A stretch of 64,000 nucleotides of DNA from an uncultured archaeon (GTDB taxonomy: Archaea; Thermoproteota; Nitrososphaeria; JACIWG01). Below the pieces are notes generated by a model that made no database searches, was not told the origin of the DNA, and worked only from the letters and a program-made list of their open reading frames with translations. Each line of letters begins with the position of its first letter. Position 1 is the stretch's first letter. Where the stretch lies: assembly GCA_938034445.1 (NCBI GenBank), contig CALHLD010000024.1:142144-206143 (forward strand), read 5' to 3'. Of this stretch, positions 30,463 to 39,045 are shown in pieces. Made by a program: the position numbers and the translations under genes.

Positions 30463-32376
30463 ATGCAGTACAAAAATTCCGAAAAAGCATCGGCAACAAT
30501 CTTTTTACAGAATATACCACCTGAAGCACAAGTTACAACTATTGAGTATGAGGGTCCAAGATTTGCAATATATACAAAAAATCCAAGATTTTTTATAGAA
30601 AATAGTTTCATAATATCGGATATCGTATCCTCTCTCAAAAAAAGAATTGTAATAAGAGCCGATAAATCAATAAGAAAAAGCGAAGAAGAAACTAAAGAAA
30701 TAATATTGCAAAAGCTCCCTAAAGACGTTTCTGTTGATCGTTTCATTTTCGACAAAGTTTTAGGTGAAGTATTTATTGAGTTAAGAGACATACATAAAAT
30801 TTATTCAACAATAGGCGAGCAAAATCAGGAAATTTTTTCACTTACTGGTTGGCGTCCAAAATTTAGAAAAACCTCGTCTATAAAATCTGAGGGTCTGGAA
30901 CAAGTGTATTATGCACTACAATTTGACTGGTCTAATAGAGAACGTATACTTAAAGAAGTTGGAGAATACATTTTTAGGCCAAAAATTTACGATAAAATAG
31001 AAGTATTTGTCTCATTTCTCGGTGGATTCCAAGAAGTAGGACGTTCATGTGTTTATGTAAAAACTAATGAAAGTAACATACTGATTGACTGTGGAATAAA
31101 TCCTGGCGCAAAAAATCCTATTGAAGCCTATCCTCGCCTTGACATGTACCTAAAAAATTTAGAGGAACTTGATGCTGTAATAATTAGTCATGCGCATCTG
31201 GACCATTGCGGCTTTTTACCTGTTTTATTTAAATATGGATACGATGGTCCCGTTTATTGTTCAGAGCCTACGTTGTATCTCATGAGTCTTCTTCTTTCAG
31301 ATTTTATTAAAGTTTCGTCATCAGAAAGTTCCACTCAATTATTTGATTTAAAGGATTTGAGAGAAATGATACAACATTGTATTCCATTACCCTATGGATC
31401 TGTAACGGATATTTCACCTGATACGAAATTAATACTAAATAATGCAGGGCATATATTAGGTTCTGCCTCTGTTCATTTACACTTTGGTGAAGGTGTATAT
31501 AATCTAGTTTATACAGGCGATTTTAAATTTGAAAAAACACAACTGTTAGAAGCAGCTCAGTATGGTTTCCCACGAGTTGAAACATTAATAGTCGAAAGTA
31601 CTTATGGTTCCAAAGAGGATATAATGCCTCCAAGAGAGGAGGTTGAAAAATATTTTGTTAACGCTATAAATCATACACTATCAAAGGGTGGTAAAGTCCT
31701 AATTCCAGTTCCAGCTGTAGGCCGTGCCCAAGAAATAATGCTTGTATTGGATCATTGCCTAAGAGCTAAAGAAATAGTTGAATGCCCCGTATTTATTGAG
31801 GGTATGATAACAGACGCTACAGCAATTCATTTCACTTTTCCAGACTATCTCTCTTCCGAACTAAGGTCATCGATTATTGAACAAGGTGTTAATCCATTTG
31901 AATCAGAATATTTTACTATAATAAATAAGCCTGATGAGAGAGAAGAAGTTTTGCAACAGGGTCCGGCTATAATAATGGCTACCTCTGGCATGCTTGAAGG
32001 TGGTGCATCAATCAAATATCTTGAAGCATTAGCTGGAGATGAAAGAAATAAAGTACTTTTTGTAGCTTATCAAATAAGTGGAACGTTAGGTAGACGTGTT
32101 CTGGATGGTGCTAAACAAATAAGTATCATAGATGATGAAGGAAAAATAAAAATTATTGATTTAAAATGTGAGGTTGACCAGGTTGTTGGGTTCAGCGGCC
32201 ATAGCGATTATAACCAAATTATGAGATTTATATCAAAACTTAGGCCAAAGCTTAAAAATGTCATAGTAAATCATGGTGAAAGAAATAAAACCATTAACGT
32301 AAGCAATAGTATTAAAAAATTATTCCATATACCTTCGGAAGCTCCATCATGTCTTGATGCAATGAGACTTGTTTAG
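30463..32376 (+). CDS. cpsf1: ribonuclease aCPSF1 (KH, metallo-beta-lactamase, beta-CASP)
   Basis: 637 residues. Two N-terminal KH-like RNA-binding domains (1-150) precede a metallo-beta-lactamase core with the zinc motif SHAHLDHCGF (about 243) and ligands in NAGHILGS and TGDFKFE. The beta-CASP insert and C-terminal GFSGHSDYNQ and NHGER complete the nuclease. This is the archaeal CPSF73-like factor needed for 3'-end formation and transcription termination. It is linked to the upstream proteasome gene and overlaps sepF end to end. Confidence 0.95.
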   Translation: MQYKNSEKASATIFLQNIPPEAQVTTIEYEGPRFAIYTKNPRFFIENSFIISDIVSSLKKRIVIRADKSIRKSEEETKEIILQKLPKDVSVDRFIFDKVLGEVFIELRDIHKIYSTIGEQNQEIFSLTGWRPKFRKTSSIKSEGLEQVYYALQFDWSNRERILKEVGEYIFRPKIYDKIEVFVSFLGGFQEVGRSCVYVKTNESNILIDCGINPGAKNPIEAYPRLDMYLKNLEELDAVIISHAHLDHCGFLPVLFKYGYDGPVYCSEPTLYLMSLLLSDFIKVSSSESSTQLFDLKDLREMIQHCIPLPYGSVTDISPDTKLILNNAGHILGSASVHLHFGEGVYNLVYTGDFKFEKTQLLEAAQYGFPRVETLIVESTYGSKEDIMPPREEVEKYFVNAINHTLSKGGKVLIPVPAVGRAQEIMLVLDHCLRAKEIVECPVFIEGMITDATAIHFTFPDYLSSELRSSIIEQGVNPFESEYFTIINKPDEREEVLQQGPAIIMATSGMLEGGASIKYLEALAGDERNKVLFVAYQISGTLGRRVLDGAKQISIIDDEGKIKIIDLKCEVDQVVGFSGHSDYNQIMRFISKLRPKLKNVIVNHGERNKTINVSNSIKKLFHIPSEAPSCLDAMRLV

Positions 32377-32660
32377 CCTCTCCATATACAGACTGAAGGT
32401 GGTGTAATGATTATTCTATCCTCACCTAATCTTGCAATATCTCCTCCACTTGATGTTGCTATTTCATAAAGTCTACTAACTGCCTCTTTTAATTCATCAA
32501 TATTCTTTTGTGCCAAAGGTGTAATCCTCAAAATTACGATAGTGTTATTTTCTAAATCTTCTTTAACCTTTTCAATTTCACTAATTGACTTTAATGGATA
32601 TGCCTTTAAAATCATTTTAGCTCCTTCTTGTTTTCCTTTATTAATTAGTTCACTTGACAA
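32373..32660 (-). CDS. sepF: SepF-like cell-division protein
   Basis: 95 residues. LKAYPLKSISEIEKVKEDLENN, IVILRITPL, LKEAVSRLYEIATSSGGDIARLGEDRIIITPP is the SepF/DUF552 core. In archaea SepF anchors FtsZ to the membrane during division; an amphipathic N-terminal helix is weak here. It is encoded opposite aCPSF1 with a four-base overlap. FtsZ is not in the window. Confidence 0.85.
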   Translation of the reverse strand: MSSELINKGKQEGAKMILKAYPLKSISEIEKVKEDLENNTIVILRITPLAQKNIDELKEAVSRLYEIATSSGGDIARLGEDRIIITPPSVCIWRG

Positions 32661-32761
32661 GGCTCTAACTCCTTCATATTTGCCTTAGGATAAACTTCTT
32701 TTTAAATGTTAGTCTATTTTAAGCTTTTGATAAAAAAATTGTAACCATAATTATTAGGTTA

Positions 32762-33250
32762 CTATAACTTAATGTTTTTAAGAATAGTCCAATACTTATC
32801 TCCAATGTAATGCAAATTATCCAATATTGGCCCCTTGTCCATTTTTTCGGCGTCATTCTTATTCATTAATGCTTTCCCTATAGCGATAAACTTATTATAC
32901 ATTACATCTTTTACGCATACTATACTGTTTAAATTAAAATCGGCTTCAAAAGAAACTATACCTGGTCGCATAATCTTCGCTCCTCTACATATATGTGGTA
33001 TGGCTCCTGAATCAACCTTTAAAGAAGGAAATTTTTCAAGAAAATCCTTATTGGAGACAAGGGAAGGAAAAATTGTATTCCTCTCTTTAATCAAAACTAT
33101 TTTTCCTAAAATAAAAATTTTATTATCTTTATCTATTTCAATCACACGATTACCCACATACTCTATTTTTTCAATTTCAATTCCAAAGCTATTCTTTATT
33201 TCTTCCTCTATCTTTTTTGTATCTTTCTTAGAAAGATAAAATTGGTGCAC
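32762..33250 (-). CDS. PUA-domain RNA-binding protein (MCT-1/Tma20-like)
   Basis: 162 residues. The N-terminal half (LSKKDTKKIEEEIKNSFGIE...) resembles DUF1947, and the second half (VDSGAIPHICRGAKIMRPGIV, VCVKDVMYNKFIAIGKALM) is a PUA domain. This is the layout of archaeal homologues of the translation and recycling factor MCT-1. It is probably cytosolic and RNA-binding. It is a single gene on the minus strand, divergent from the LSm gene. Confidence 0.82.
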   Translation of the reverse strand: MHQFYLSKKDTKKIEEEIKNSFGIEIEKIEYVGNRVIEIDKDNKIFILGKIVLIKERNTIFPSLVSNKDFLEKFPSLKVDSGAIPHICRGAKIMRPGIVSFEADFNLNSIVCVKDVMYNKFIAIGKALMNKNDAEKMDKGPILDNLHYIGDKYWTILKNIKL

Positions 33251-33377
33251 ATCTATGTTAAAAAATTTTCTATTCTTAAACTTATCCTACATCACTGGCC
33301 AACATTATTAACTATCATAAAATAGAAAAAGTAAATAAAGCAGATTTTTTAGAGTTGATATCACTAGGCGATCTACA

Positions 33378-33605
33378 TTGTCACTTGATCTTGCTGTTAA
33401 AATGTTAGAAAAAAGTTTAGGAAAAATAGTGTTAATAAAACTAAAAAGTGGTCGTGCTATAAGAGGAGTTTTAAAAGGCTATGATCAGCACATGAACTTC
33501 CTACTTGAACAGTCAGAGGAAATACTAGACGATGGTAGGACTTCATCCTTAGGTACAATAGTTGTACGTGGCGATAATGTTATACTAATATCTCCATCAC
33601 CATAA
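33378..33605 (+). CDS. LSm (Sm-like archaeal) protein
   Basis: 75 residues. The Sm1 motif ([30 protein letters not shown]) and Sm2 motif ([15 protein letters not shown]) are complete. It forms heptameric rings that bind U-rich RNA. TTG 33378 is the start. The L37e gene follows 15 bases later, a pairing common in archaea. Confidence 0.93.
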   Translation: MSLDLAVKMLEKSLGKIVLIKLKSGRAIRGVLKGYDQHMNFLLEQSEEILDDGRTSSLGTIVVRGDNVILISPSP

Positions 33606-33620
33606 ATAAGGTGAAATAAA

Positions 33621-33767
33621 ATGAAAGGCACATCTTCATTTGGCGTGAAAGGAAAACGCGCTCGAACTCACATAATTTGCAGAAGATGCGGTAAACCTTC
33701 TTTTCATATTCGCAAAAAAAGATGTGCAAGCTGTGGATTCGGCGCCTCCAAAAAGCTTAAAAAATAA
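33621..33767 (+). CDS. rpl37e: 50S ribosomal protein L37e
   Basis: 48 residues beginning [18 protein letters not shown], with the zinc ligands CRRCG...CASCGFG and a basic tail. GGTGA seven bases before the ATG is a clear ribosome-binding site. It is at the short end for L37e (usually 50-60 residues). Confidence 0.93.
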   Translation: MKGTSSFGVKGKRARTHIICRRCGKPSFHIRKKRCASCGFGASKKLKK

Positions 33768-33853
33768 AAGTTTTTCTAAGAAATTAGCATAATACATAAC
33801 CTAAACCTAACCAATACATTTAATTATATGTTCCAACAAAAGATTGATTGTAA

Positions 33854-34507
33854 ATGTCTTTAAATGACCTGTTAATAGGCATCGTCACTGGCTCGATAGC
33901 CACTGGTATTATAAGTCTATTCATTTATAGAGTTAAACATAAAAAACAATCTAAATCAGTTTCTCCTACTTCTCCAATTAAGCCACCAACAATTCCTGAA
34001 GAAGAAGTCAAAAGTGCTAAACAAGAAGTAAAAACATTGTTACTTGAGAAAGACCTATTAAGTAGTGCAATAACACGCGTATTCGAATTAGAAGCACAAG
34101 GACAGATTTCAAAAGATGAAAGAGATCTATTAGTTAAAAAATATAAGACGCAATTAGAAGAAGTTGATAAGAAACTTGAAAATTTAGAACTAATTATAGA
34201 AGTAAGTGAACTTGAAAATTTAAGAAGTGAACTTGTAAGTCTACTTTCTAAAAAAATAGATGAGGTTGACAAAAAACTTGAGAAAGCTATCAGCAGACTT
34301 GATATACAAAAACCAAAACCCCTACAACAATTACCTACATCAGAAAAGGTAATATCGTCTGCAACAACACAACCGGCTAAGGTCGAGAAAAGGTCTTCTA
34401 GACCACTTGAATCCTCTATAGAAAGAGAACTTAAACGTTATAGAGAAGAAATACTTAAAGCTCTTGAAAAATTAGAACAAATTGATGTTGAGGAGACCCA
34501 AAGTTGA
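33854..34507 (+). CDS. single-pass membrane coiled-coil protein, unknown
   Basis: 217 residues. One transmembrane helix near the N-terminus (LLIGIVTGSIATGIISLFIY, 6-25) is followed by a basic stop-transfer (RVKHKKQSK), a Pro-rich linker, about 90 residues of charged heptad-like helix, a second Pro/Ser linker and a final basic-acidic helix. I do not recognise the family. Its last bases overlap the TTG start of rpiA, so the two are co-translated. Confidence 0.7.
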   Translation: MSLNDLLIGIVTGSIATGIISLFIYRVKHKKQSKSVSPTSPIKPPTIPEEEVKSAKQEVKTLLLEKDLLSSAITRVFELEAQGQISKDERDLLVKKYKTQLEEVDKKLENLELIIEVSELENLRSELVSLLSKKIDEVDKKLEKAISRLDIQKPKPLQQLPTSEKVISSATTQPAKVEKRSSRPLESSIERELKRYREEILKALEKLEQIDVEETQS

Positions 34508-35184
34508 CTGCTTCATCAATTTTTCTCGAAATTACTAAATCCCTTATTGATGAGATAAAGAGGTCAAAAATTATAGGTATAGGCAGCGGAAGGACTATGT
34601 CTGATTTTCTAGATAGTATGTCAAAAATTTGCAAACTTGGAAATAAGTATATTCCAACTTCATATCAAATATTATTCAAGTTAAAAGAAAATGGGTTTGA
34701 AGTTGCAGACTCAATAACTTCGAATGAAATCGACTTATACATTGATAGTGTTGATCAAATTGAAGACAGAACTTTCTTTTCAATTAAAGGTGGAGGTGGT
34801 GCTCTTTTAAAAGAAAAAATTTTAATGTATAACTCAAAAAAGATAATTTTTCTGGTTCAAAATAAAAAATTTGTAAGTAAACTTGGAATTAACTGTCCAG
34901 TGCCTGTGGAAATTTCTCCATTTGCTGTAAACTTTGTTTCAAATTATTTAAAAAAGATTAATGGCATACCAGAGGTTAGAAAAGATCTAAGAGGTTTCCC
35001 TGTTTTTACAGAAAATGGGAACATAATATTAGACACAACTTTCAAAGAACTAATGGATCCCCCCTCTCTAGAAAAAGAAATAAAAATTCAAGCTGGTGTT
35101 ATTGAAGTTGGTTTATTCACGAAAAAGCCTTCAAAAATTTATTTAATAGAGAACAACACATTTAAAATAATTGATCTAGATTAA
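34504..35184 (+). CDS. rpiA: ribose-5-phosphate isomerase A
   Basis: 226 residues. GIGSGRT, YIDSVDQIE (the DG/SADE-type segment), KGGGGALLKEKI and GVIEVGLF follow the order of RpiA catalytic blocks. It interconverts ribose-5- and ribulose-5-phosphate. The canonical DGADE acidic cluster is DSVDQ here, a mild divergence that is also seen in archaeal enzymes. It ends by overlapping the convergent PAP2-like gene. Confidence 0.85.
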   Translation: MTASSIFLEITKSLIDEIKRSKIIGIGSGRTMSDFLDSMSKICKLGNKYIPTSYQILFKLKENGFEVADSITSNEIDLYIDSVDQIEDRTFFSIKGGGGALLKEKILMYNSKKIIFLVQNKKFVSKLGINCPVPVEISPFAVNFVSNYLKKINGIPEVRKDLRGFPVFTENGNIILDTTFKELMDPPSLEKEIKIQAGVIEVGLFTKKPSKIYLIENNTFKIIDLD

Positions 35185-35778
35185 AAATTCCTCTAGTAAA
35201 AATGCGGAAAATAGTGTTCCAAAAGTGCCTAAACCAGCACCAGCAAAAACTTGTAACCAATTATGTGCTCTAACTTTTACTCTAGCCCACATAAGTAATG
35301 GTGTAAGAATTAGGAGTGGGGAAAAAAGGCCATTAGAAATTATTGAGAGAAGAGTTAAAGGTGTACAAAATCCTATTACATGGATACTAATCTTCCATCT
35401 TAATGTTATAATCAAGGTTATACATGCAATAATTAATGATGTCAGAGAAAAAATGGTATAATATTTTAAGTTTAAGCTAAAAAATATAATTGCACTAATA
35501 ATGTATCCTAGAATTCCTGCAATAAAATGTTTAGGCCTCTCCTTTAACTCTGAAATATAGATATCATCATGACGTTTTATAATTCTTATAAAAGTTGAAG
35601 AAAAAGGCAAAAAAGCATAAAAGAATATACTCACTAAAACTAGAATAAAATAACCGAAGTTTATCTGATAACCTAAATAATATGGTGCAATTATACAAAA
35701 AATGGTACTAACGATAGGTGAAGAAAGTAAAGTGGAAAGCCAACTTGCAAGAATGTTATTTTTCAACAACGAAGCCAA
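35176..35778 (-). CDS. PAP2-like membrane protein
   Basis: 200 residues with about five or six transmembrane helices. KISIHVIG and RVKVRAHNWLQVFAGAGLG resemble the SxH and RxxxxxH...G segments of phosphatidic-acid-phosphatase (PAP2) proteins, but the first arginine-rich motif is only partly kept (RIIKRHDD). It may dephosphorylate a lipid or isoprenoid phosphate; activity is unproven. Confidence 0.6.
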   Translation of the reverse strand: MASLLKNNILASWLSTLLSSPIVSTIFCIIAPYYLGYQINFGYFILVLVSIFFYAFLPFSSTFIRIIKRHDDIYISELKERPKHFIAGILGYIISAIIFFSLNLKYYTIFSLTSLIIACITLIITLRWKISIHVIGFCTPLTLLSIISNGLFSPLLILTPLLMWARVKVRAHNWLQVFAGAGLGTFGTLFSAFLLEEFLI

Positions 35779-35822
35779 AAAATTTTATCTATAAATATGT
35801 TTTTAACAAACCTATAAAGAAG

Positions 35823-35894
35823 GGGCCGGTAGTTCAGCGGTAGAATACCCGACTTGCACTCGGGAGGTCGCGGGTTCAAATCCCGCCCGGTCCA
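35823..35894 (+). tRNA. tRNA-Ala (TGC)
   Basis: Acceptor GGGCCGG pairs with CCGGTCC (one G-U). The anticodon stem encloses CTTGCAC (anticodon TGC), the T arm is GCGGG-TTCAAAT-CCCGC and the discriminator is A. No intron. Its 3' end overlaps the left repeat of the inserted element, so this gene is the integration target and remains intact. Confidence 0.95.
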
Positions 35895-35908
35895 CTTAAT
35901 TTTTTAAG
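35883..35908 (+). repeat. attL-like repeat (tRNA-Ala 3' end)
   Basis: ccgcccggtccacttaat plus tttttaag. It matches 41293-41318 at 24 of 26 positions and spans the last tRNA bases and the T/A-rich sequence after them. Confidence 0.75.
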
Positions 35909-36009
35909 CGGATCCTTAAATAAAGGAACATCCTTTCCTTTAATTGATGAGGGTTGAGGGCTAAGTATTCGTATCTCCTTGAGGATGGGGATTTCCGGCG
36001 CTGGTTTGA

Positions 36010-36525
36010 TAATCTTGCGGCAAGTCTTATTTGACGGCCACCGTTATGGATGCTATAATTCTTATGCCTGCAAGCTCCCATGAAATTAGCTCGCCTGTAA
36101 GCAAAATTGCCAAAATGTTAGATGCTGGAGCCATTAGAAGGAAAGTTATGGCTGGGCCTATTCCAGGCCCTGCGTATAGGACTCCGCCGAAGAGGGGGAA
36201 CCATTGTGCACGAGCAAACCGTCAAGAATGGAGCCATTCCAAGGGCAAGTCCATAACCAACTGCTTTGCTGCTTCCCATATACTTTGTAATAGCTTCTTT
36301 TGGCACAAACTCATATAGATTAAGCCTGCAACCGTGAAGGCGAAGAGTAGGCATATTGTTCCGTGGCTGAAGTAGTCATATAGATAGACAAGCGGAATTT
36401 GCCATAATGGATGACCGCGCAGTTCAATTGGCGTGGAGGTGGGCGCAAGTGAATACGTTGTATACGGCTGTAGATCAGAAGCCCTATAACAACAGCTATG
36501 AAGACTAGGATTATGCTAGCTCAGA
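36010..36525 (-). pseudogene. remnant of an ArsP-type (PF03773) permease
   Basis: Pieces in different frames rebuild one membrane protein: a helix IILVFIAVVIGLLIYSR near 36520, FAFTVAGLI, LYEFVPKEAITKYMGSSKAVGYG, then VCSCTMVPP and finally ELISWELAGIRIIASITVAV. The VPKEAI and CSCT...P blocks are typical of the predicted permease family that includes organoarsenical exporters. At least three frameshifts and a lost C-terminus make it nonfunctional. Confidence 0.7.
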
Positions 36526-36540
36526 TGGTCCTTAAGGTTT

Positions 36541-36810
36541 TTTCTTCCATTCTTTTCGCCTTTAGTGAGTGCCTCTCCAAGCAGTTTCTTAACTTCGTCT
36601 AGGTTTGGGACTCTTTCCACGATTTTGACAGTGTTGTTTATTGCCAGTGCTGGGGAGACCAGAACACCGTATTTTTGCACCGTTTCCTTCGACATTATGT
36701 TAGCTCTCTATTCGGCGATAGGCCGTTCTGTTCTATACTGTAGACTACGGCTTTTGGATTTAGGCTTTCGGCTAAACGCTTGAACTTGGCCCAACTCCTA
36801 ATTTTGACCA
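36541..36810 (-). pseudogene. remnant of a thioredoxin-like redox protein
   Basis: The N-terminal fragment (AKFKRLAESLNPKAVVYSIEQNGL) ends at a stop. The C-terminal fragment (KYGVLVSPALAINNTVKIVERVPN, EVKKLLGEAL) continues in another frame. Cis-proline context SPAL and VPxxxEVKKLL fit the small redox-active disulfide proteins that often accompany PF03773 permeases. The expected CxxC is replaced by WAKF. Clearly decayed. Confidence 0.6.
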
Positions 36811-36896
36811 CACCTTCGCCTGAACCCTCTTTTGGCTACATAAATGTCCTCATCTAATAGTTTCATATTTATATTTAAGGGGCGTTGCAAGCCCTT

Positions 36897-37032
36897 TTAT
36901 GGGAAGAGTTCAATCTCCTTTTTGGCGCCGCATTTAACACAGACAAGCTTAACGTGAGACTTGTTTTCTGTTAGTCCTTCACCCCCTCCATTCATGCTCG
37001 CATTGAGCTTTACTTTCTTCTGGTTGGTTCAT
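36897..37032 (-). pseudogene. remnant of a small zinc-ribbon protein
   Basis: From an ATG at 37032 the frame reads MNQPEESKAQCEHEWRG and stops. A one-base shift then gives VKLVCVKCGAKKEIELFP and a stop. The CxH...CxxC spacing suggests a zinc ribbon broken by a frameshift. Confidence 0.5.
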
Positions 37033-37105
37033 GTTTTGTCCTCAACATTATTTTTCATATTTAAGGATTTAAATTTATTGTTTTCAAAGCATAACACTTA
37101 TATAT

Positions 37106-37118
37106 GTAACATTGTTAC
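37106..37118 (+). promoter_or_regulatory. palindromic operator before padR-like gene
   Basis: gtaac-att-gttac is a perfect inverted repeat between a TATA-like stretch (acttatatatg, 37096-37105) and the ATG at 37122. Its position over the likely transcription start is what an autorepressing PadR-family protein would use. Confidence 0.55.
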
Positions 37119-37121
37119 CTA

Positions 37122-37508
37122 ATGACTATGTGTGGTCCAAAAAATTGCGGTTGCTGGCACAACTATCCAGAAAGAGGATGGATACAATTTCTACTAATGA
37201 GGATACTTTACGAAAAACCCATGCATGGCTACCAGCTCCTAGAAGAAATAGAACAGCGAAGCGGTGGATACCACAAACTAGAGCCGGGTTCGATATATAC
37301 GCTTCTAAGAAGAATGGAAGAAAGAGGCTTTCTAGAGTCTAAATGGGAAAAAGTCGAAGGCGGGCCGGACAGAAGAATTTACCACCTAACAGATAAGGGA
37401 ATTGAGGCCCTAAAAATGGGATTGGAATCAATTATTAAAAGGAAGATGCTCTTCGAGGATTTAGCTAAATTTTATCGTGAAAATTTCGAAAAAACAGAAA
37501 GGAGGTGA
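37122..37508 (+). CDS. PadR-family transcriptional regulator
   Basis: 128 residues. After a Cys-rich start (MCGPKNCGCWH) comes the PadR winged helix: ILYEKPMHGYQLLEEIEQRSGG, KLEPGSIYTLLRRMEERGFLES and RRIYHLTDKGIEAL. PadR proteins repress drug-efflux or stress genes and release DNA on ligand binding. It heads a five-gene operon with a cupin and an ABC exporter. The unusual N-terminal cysteines and histidine might bind a metal. Confidence 0.9.
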   Translation: MTMCGPKNCGCWHNYPERGWIQFLLMRILYEKPMHGYQLLEEIEQRSGGYHKLEPGSIYTLLRRMEERGFLESKWEKVEGGPDRRIYHLTDKGIEALKMGLESIIKRKMLFEDLAKFYRENFEKTERR

Positions 37509-37515
37509 GAGGTAA

Positions 37516-37752
37516 ATGTGCAGATGTTGCTGCGGCTGTGGCGGAATGGAAAGGCACCACACACATCATGAACACAAGCGTATGCACTATATGGGCTTAC
37601 CATTTCCGTTAATCGACGTTGAAGAAGAAATAAAAATGCTCGAAGAATATAAGGAAGCCCTCACAAAAAGGCTAGAAAAAGTGAACGAACGCTTAGAAAC
37701 CTTAAAGGCTAAGACTTCCCTCACCACCTCCACCAAATTTTCTGGAGGATGA
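37516..37752 (+). CDS. Cys/His-rich coiled-coil protein
   Basis: 78 residues. The N-terminus MCRCCCGCGG and ERHHTHHEHKRMHH-like stretch hold six Cys and about eight His within 30 residues, so metal binding is likely. A predicted coiled coil (EEEIKMLEEYKEALTKRLEKVNERLETLK) follows. It resembles DUF5320-type small archaeal proteins. It lies between padR and the cupin gene, with GGAGG before the start. Confidence 0.7.
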   Translation: MCRCCCGCGGMERHHTHHEHKRMHYMGLPFPLIDVEEEIKMLEEYKEALTKRLEKVNERLETLKAKTSLTTSTKFSGG

Positions 37753-37759
37753 AAACATC

Positions 37760-38095
37760 ATGGGAGTAATAAATTTGAATCAGCTTGTGGAGTTCTCCCA
37801 AAAGAAAGGCTTATTGGATACTATGGAAGAGCGCAAGCGTGCAAAGAAAGACTTGCTGAAAACAAAAAACTACAATCTTGTGCTAATATGCCTTAATGAT
37901 GGCCAAGAAATTCCCTCGCGATCAGAACCATACGAAGTTTGCTTTTACGTTATTGAGGGAAAGGGTGAATTTACAGTGGGCAAAGAAAAAGCAAATTTAT
38001 CCGTTGGCGAAATGCTTTTAACTCCAGCAAACTTGCCAAGAGGAATAAAAAGCCAAGGGCGCCTAATCTTGTTGGGAATCCAAGAACCGCATTAG
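37760..38095 (+). CDS. cupin-domain protein
   Basis: 111 residues. EVCFYVIEGKGEFTVGKEKANLSVGEMLLTPANLPRGIKS is a cupin fold. The usual metal-binding histidines are mostly absent, so it may be a ligand-binding rather than enzymatic cupin. It lies in the exporter operon, 12 bases before the ABC ATPase. Confidence 0.75.
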   Translation: MGVINLNQLVEFSQKKGLLDTMEERKRAKKDLLKTKNYNLVLICLNDGQEIPSRSEPYEVCFYVIEGKGEFTVGKEKANLSVGEMLLTPANLPRGIKSQGRLILLGIQEPH

Positions 38096-38106
38096 AGGTT
38101 GGAACC

Positions 38107-39045
38107 ATGGAATCAGCAATAACTGTTCAAAATTTAACAAAACATTTTGGGGATGTAACAGCTGTAGATCACATAAACTTCAGCGTTAAAAAGGGCGAAA
38201 TCTTCGGTTTTTTGGGTCCAAACGGGGCTGGGAAAACCACAACCATCCGCATTTTAACCGGACTCTTAAAGCCCGACGGGGGAACAGCTTCTATAATTGG
38301 CTATGATGTTTTGAGGAATCCGATAGAGGCTAAACAATGCATTGGAGTTGTCCCAGAAGTTTCAAACGCTTACATAGACTTATCCGCTTGGGAAAACCTA
38401 ATTCTAATAGGAAGACTTTATGGAGTTTCAAGCCATAAGCTTAAGGAAAACACCACCAAACTTCTAAAAGATTTTGGATTATACGAGGTTAAGGACAAGC
38501 TTGTTAGAGGCTTCTCGAAAGGAATGAAGCAAAAACTTCTATTATGCATGGCTTTGGTAAACGATCCAGAAGTGCTCTTTCTTGACGAGCCAACTTCTGG
38601 GCTTGATGTTGAAAGCACCAGACTTCTGCGAGAAAAAATAACCCAATATAATAGGGATGGAAAGACTGTTTTCCTTTCAACCCACAACATGGAAGAGGCA
38701 AACCAGCTATGCCACAGAATAGCAATAATAAACCATGGGAAAATAGCCGCCATAGACACGCCTGAAAACCTAAGAGCTCAGAGCATGGAACTCCAATACA
38801 TAGAAGTCCTCTTTGATAAACAAGTGAACATCCAAGAAATTTCAAAAAACCCAAACATCAGCAAAGCTTCCTTTGCAGGAAATAGGATACGAGTTTATAC
38901 AGCTAATCCATCAGCCGTAATAGAATTTTTGGTGGAATTTGCCAAACAGAAACGCCTACACATTTTAAGTTTAAACACGATGATGCCCTCGTTGGAAGAT
39001 GTTTTCATAAAACTCATAAAAGAAAAGGAGGTTATGCCAGTTTGA
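38107..39045 (+). CDS. ABC exporter ATP-binding protein (DrrA-like)
   Basis: 312 residues. Walker A GPNGAGKTTT (about 39), the signature RGFSKGMKQKLLL, Walker B VLFLDEPTSGLD and the switch histidine STHNMEEA are all intact. The C-terminal domain is that of drug- and multidrug-export ATPases. It energises the permease encoded next, with which it overlaps by four bases. Confidence 0.93.
   Translation: MESAITVQNLTKHFGDVTAVDHINFSVKKGEIFGFLGPNGAGKTTTIRILTGLLKPDGGTASIIGYDVLRNPIEAKQCIGVVPEVSNAYIDLSAWENLILIGRLYGVSSHKLKENTTKLLKDFGLYEVKDKLVRGFSKGMKQKLLLCMALVNDPEVLFLDEPTSGLDVESTRLLREKITQYNRDGKTVFLSTHNMEEANQLCHRIAIINHGKIAAIDTPENLRAQSMELQYIEVLFDKQVNIQEISKNPNISKASFAGNRIRVYTANPSAVIEFLVEFAKQKRLHILSLNTMMPSLEDVFIKLIKEKEVMPV

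Noticed and set aside
36031..36318. Plus-strand ORF of 95 codons
   Set aside because: The opposite strand matches a known permease family across several frames, so this is a shadow of a pseudogene.
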